Of a DNA stretch of 5,826 nt, positions 5,271 through 5,826 are shown piece by piece. The notes under the pieces were generated by a model. That model did not search any database. It worked only from the letters and a program-made list of their open reading frames with translations, and was not told the origin of the DNA. Every line of letters starts with the position of its first letter. The first letter of the stretch is position 1. The stretch is taken from the NCBI GenBank assembly GCA_007135795.1, contig SLIE01000137.1:1-5826 (forward strand), written 5' to 3'. Source of the DNA: Desulfobacterales bacterium. Its GTDB lineage: Bacteria > Desulfobacterota > Desulfobacteria > Desulfobacterales > Desulfosalsimonadaceae. Both the position numbers and the translations under genes were made by a program.

Positions 5271-5521
5271 TTATAGCGTAAGGTGAATATCTTTCATGAG
5301 TGGCGTGTTGCTTGCAACGCGTTGTTTGGTGGCGCTCACAATAGATATTCCTGTAAGAATTCTACGCCGCATACTGCCACTGCTCAATCATACCGTGGGT
5401 GATCAGTATTTTGAGGATTACAATTTGCGCCGGACGCAGAGATTGGCGAAAAAGACGGTTTTCGTTCAGGCACTTGGTCCGGCATAGTCCACGACCAGTT
5501 TTTTTTACACCGCGGGAAAAT
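5271..5521. other. About 250 bp without a recognised gene
   Basis: Open frames exist on both strands (63 aa at 5296-5487 plus; part of 5685-5362 minus), but neither matches a family I know or has a convincing ribosome site. A 10-bp palindrome CAACGCGTTG lies at 5315-5324 and a run of eight T at about 5500-5507. The frame of the kinase remnant may extend a little way in from the left. Confidence 0.35.
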
Positions 5522-5581
5522 ACATAACCAAGCCAAGCAACCGGCGCTCTTTCCTCGGGCGGCTGATGGCTAACGTTGGGC
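5522..5581 (+). other. Possible integron attC-like recombination site
   Basis: The segment starts ACATAAC (5522-5528) and ends GTTGGGC (5575-5581), the latter a perfect match to the R' core GTTRRRY. The left end fits R'' (RYYYAAC) at 6 of 7 bases. Between them AGCCAAGC (5531-5538) pairs with GCT-GA-TGGCT (5562-5571), leaving a 2-nt bulge, and attC sites carry such extrahelical bases. Length is 60 bp, the size of short attC sites. The next gene starts 27 bases after the site, as in cassettes. The spacers (2 and 3 nt) are shorter than usual and no integrase is seen, so this stays a candidate. Confidence 0.3.
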
Positions 5582-5607
5582 GACACAATAGCCGCAAGGA
5601 GCAATAC

Positions 5608-5804
5608 ATGCCAACAGTTTTGCGTTCTGGTCCATATCGCTTCTTTTTTTATGCAAGTGATCGTGATGAACCTGTTCATATCCATGTCGAACGAGACGAA
5701 AAAGTGGCGGATTCAATCGTCTTGAATTGAAGCAAATTCTTCTTATTATTAAGGAAAACCAAGCATCTTTAATGGAGGCATGGAATGAATACTTTGGCAT
5801 TTAA
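5608..5804 (+). pseudogene. DUF4160-family protein, broken by internal deletion and frameshift
   Basis: ATG 5608 has a good AAGGAG at 5596-5601. The first frame reads MPTVLRSGPYRFFFYASDRD, then EPVHIHVERDEKVA, the start of a DUF4160 protein, and stops at TGA 5728-5730. From 5709 the adjacent frame continues GFNRLELKQILLIIKENQAS and MEAWNEYFGI to TAA 5802-5804, the usual end of the family. The missing middle is the segment normally read as KFWLDP followed by a short stretch to GGF, about 12-13 codons, lost by a deletion that is not a multiple of three. The family is about 80 aa, and is typically encoded beside DUF2442 in mobile regions; a toxin-antitoxin-like role has been suggested but is not established. 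Only a 40-aa fragment would be made here. Confidence 0.85.
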
Positions 5805-5826
5805 TATCGAAACACCTTATGCAATA
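5785..5826 (+). CDS. DUF2442-family protein, N-terminus (3' end outside the window)
   Basis: ATG 5785-5787 begins MNTLAFNIETPYAI, which runs off the right edge after 14 codons. It overlaps the last 20 bp of the DUF4160 frame, the arrangement commonly seen for DUF4160-DUF2442 pairs, which implies translational coupling. A GGAGG at 5774-5777 and neighbours (AATGGAGGC) gives a suitable ribosome site. The family assignment rests mainly on the neighbour and on the typical start, because only 14 residues are visible. If intact, it is a small protein of about 80-90 aa, possibly DNA-binding. It may outlast its broken partner. Confidence 0.6.
   Translation, partial: MNTLAFNIETPYAI

Noticed and set aside
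1..5826. CRISPR array, tRNA or rRNA
   Set aside because: No regularly spaced direct repeats, cloverleaf or ribosomal RNA segment was seen on either strand.

Overview
The window looks like an accessory, decaying stretch of a Gram-negative chromosome, most likely Proteobacteria or Desulfobacterota. The grounds are outer-membrane and periplasmic families: an RND-efflux adaptor, two autotransporter barrel ends, an OmpA-type peptidoglycan-binding protein, and signal peptides on all three genes of the central cluster. Base composition is near 50% GC and no ribosomal or tRNA gene is visible, so the genus cannot be named.

Layout. Positions 2-280 hold the C-terminus of a HlyD-type adaptor. Positions 281-738 hold no recognisable gene. 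At 739-1229 lie two autotransporter C-termini pointing away from each other, with their truncated 5' sides abutting at about 831; a strong hairpin follows the right-hand one. Positions 1283-2106 are a scrapyard: a frameshifted IS66-like transposase N-terminus (minus strand), a good promoter-like sequence running into a perfect 19-bp inverted repeat, and the tail of a beta-sandwich-like protein with a nonsense codon.

Positions 2107-4662 are the only well-preserved block, a four-gene plus-strand cluster of exported proteins. Two paralogous DUF4412-like proteins (252 and 219 aa) flank a 36-aa signal-peptide-bearing mini-ORF and an OmpA-family gene. The OmpA gene is cut by two in-frame TAA codons inside its peptidoglycan-binding domain; the rest of the domain is still readable downstream. 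The shared export signals and strand suggest a cell-envelope operon of unknown purpose.

Positions 4663-5826 return to decay. A sensor histidine kinase pseudogene lies on the minus strand, followed by about 230 bp with no recognised gene. A possible integron attC-like site comes next, then a DUF4160 gene broken by an internal deletion and frameshift. The start of its usual partner, DUF2442, overlaps its end and runs off the window. The attC-like site plus this small gene pair could mean a gene-cassette environment, but that is inference.
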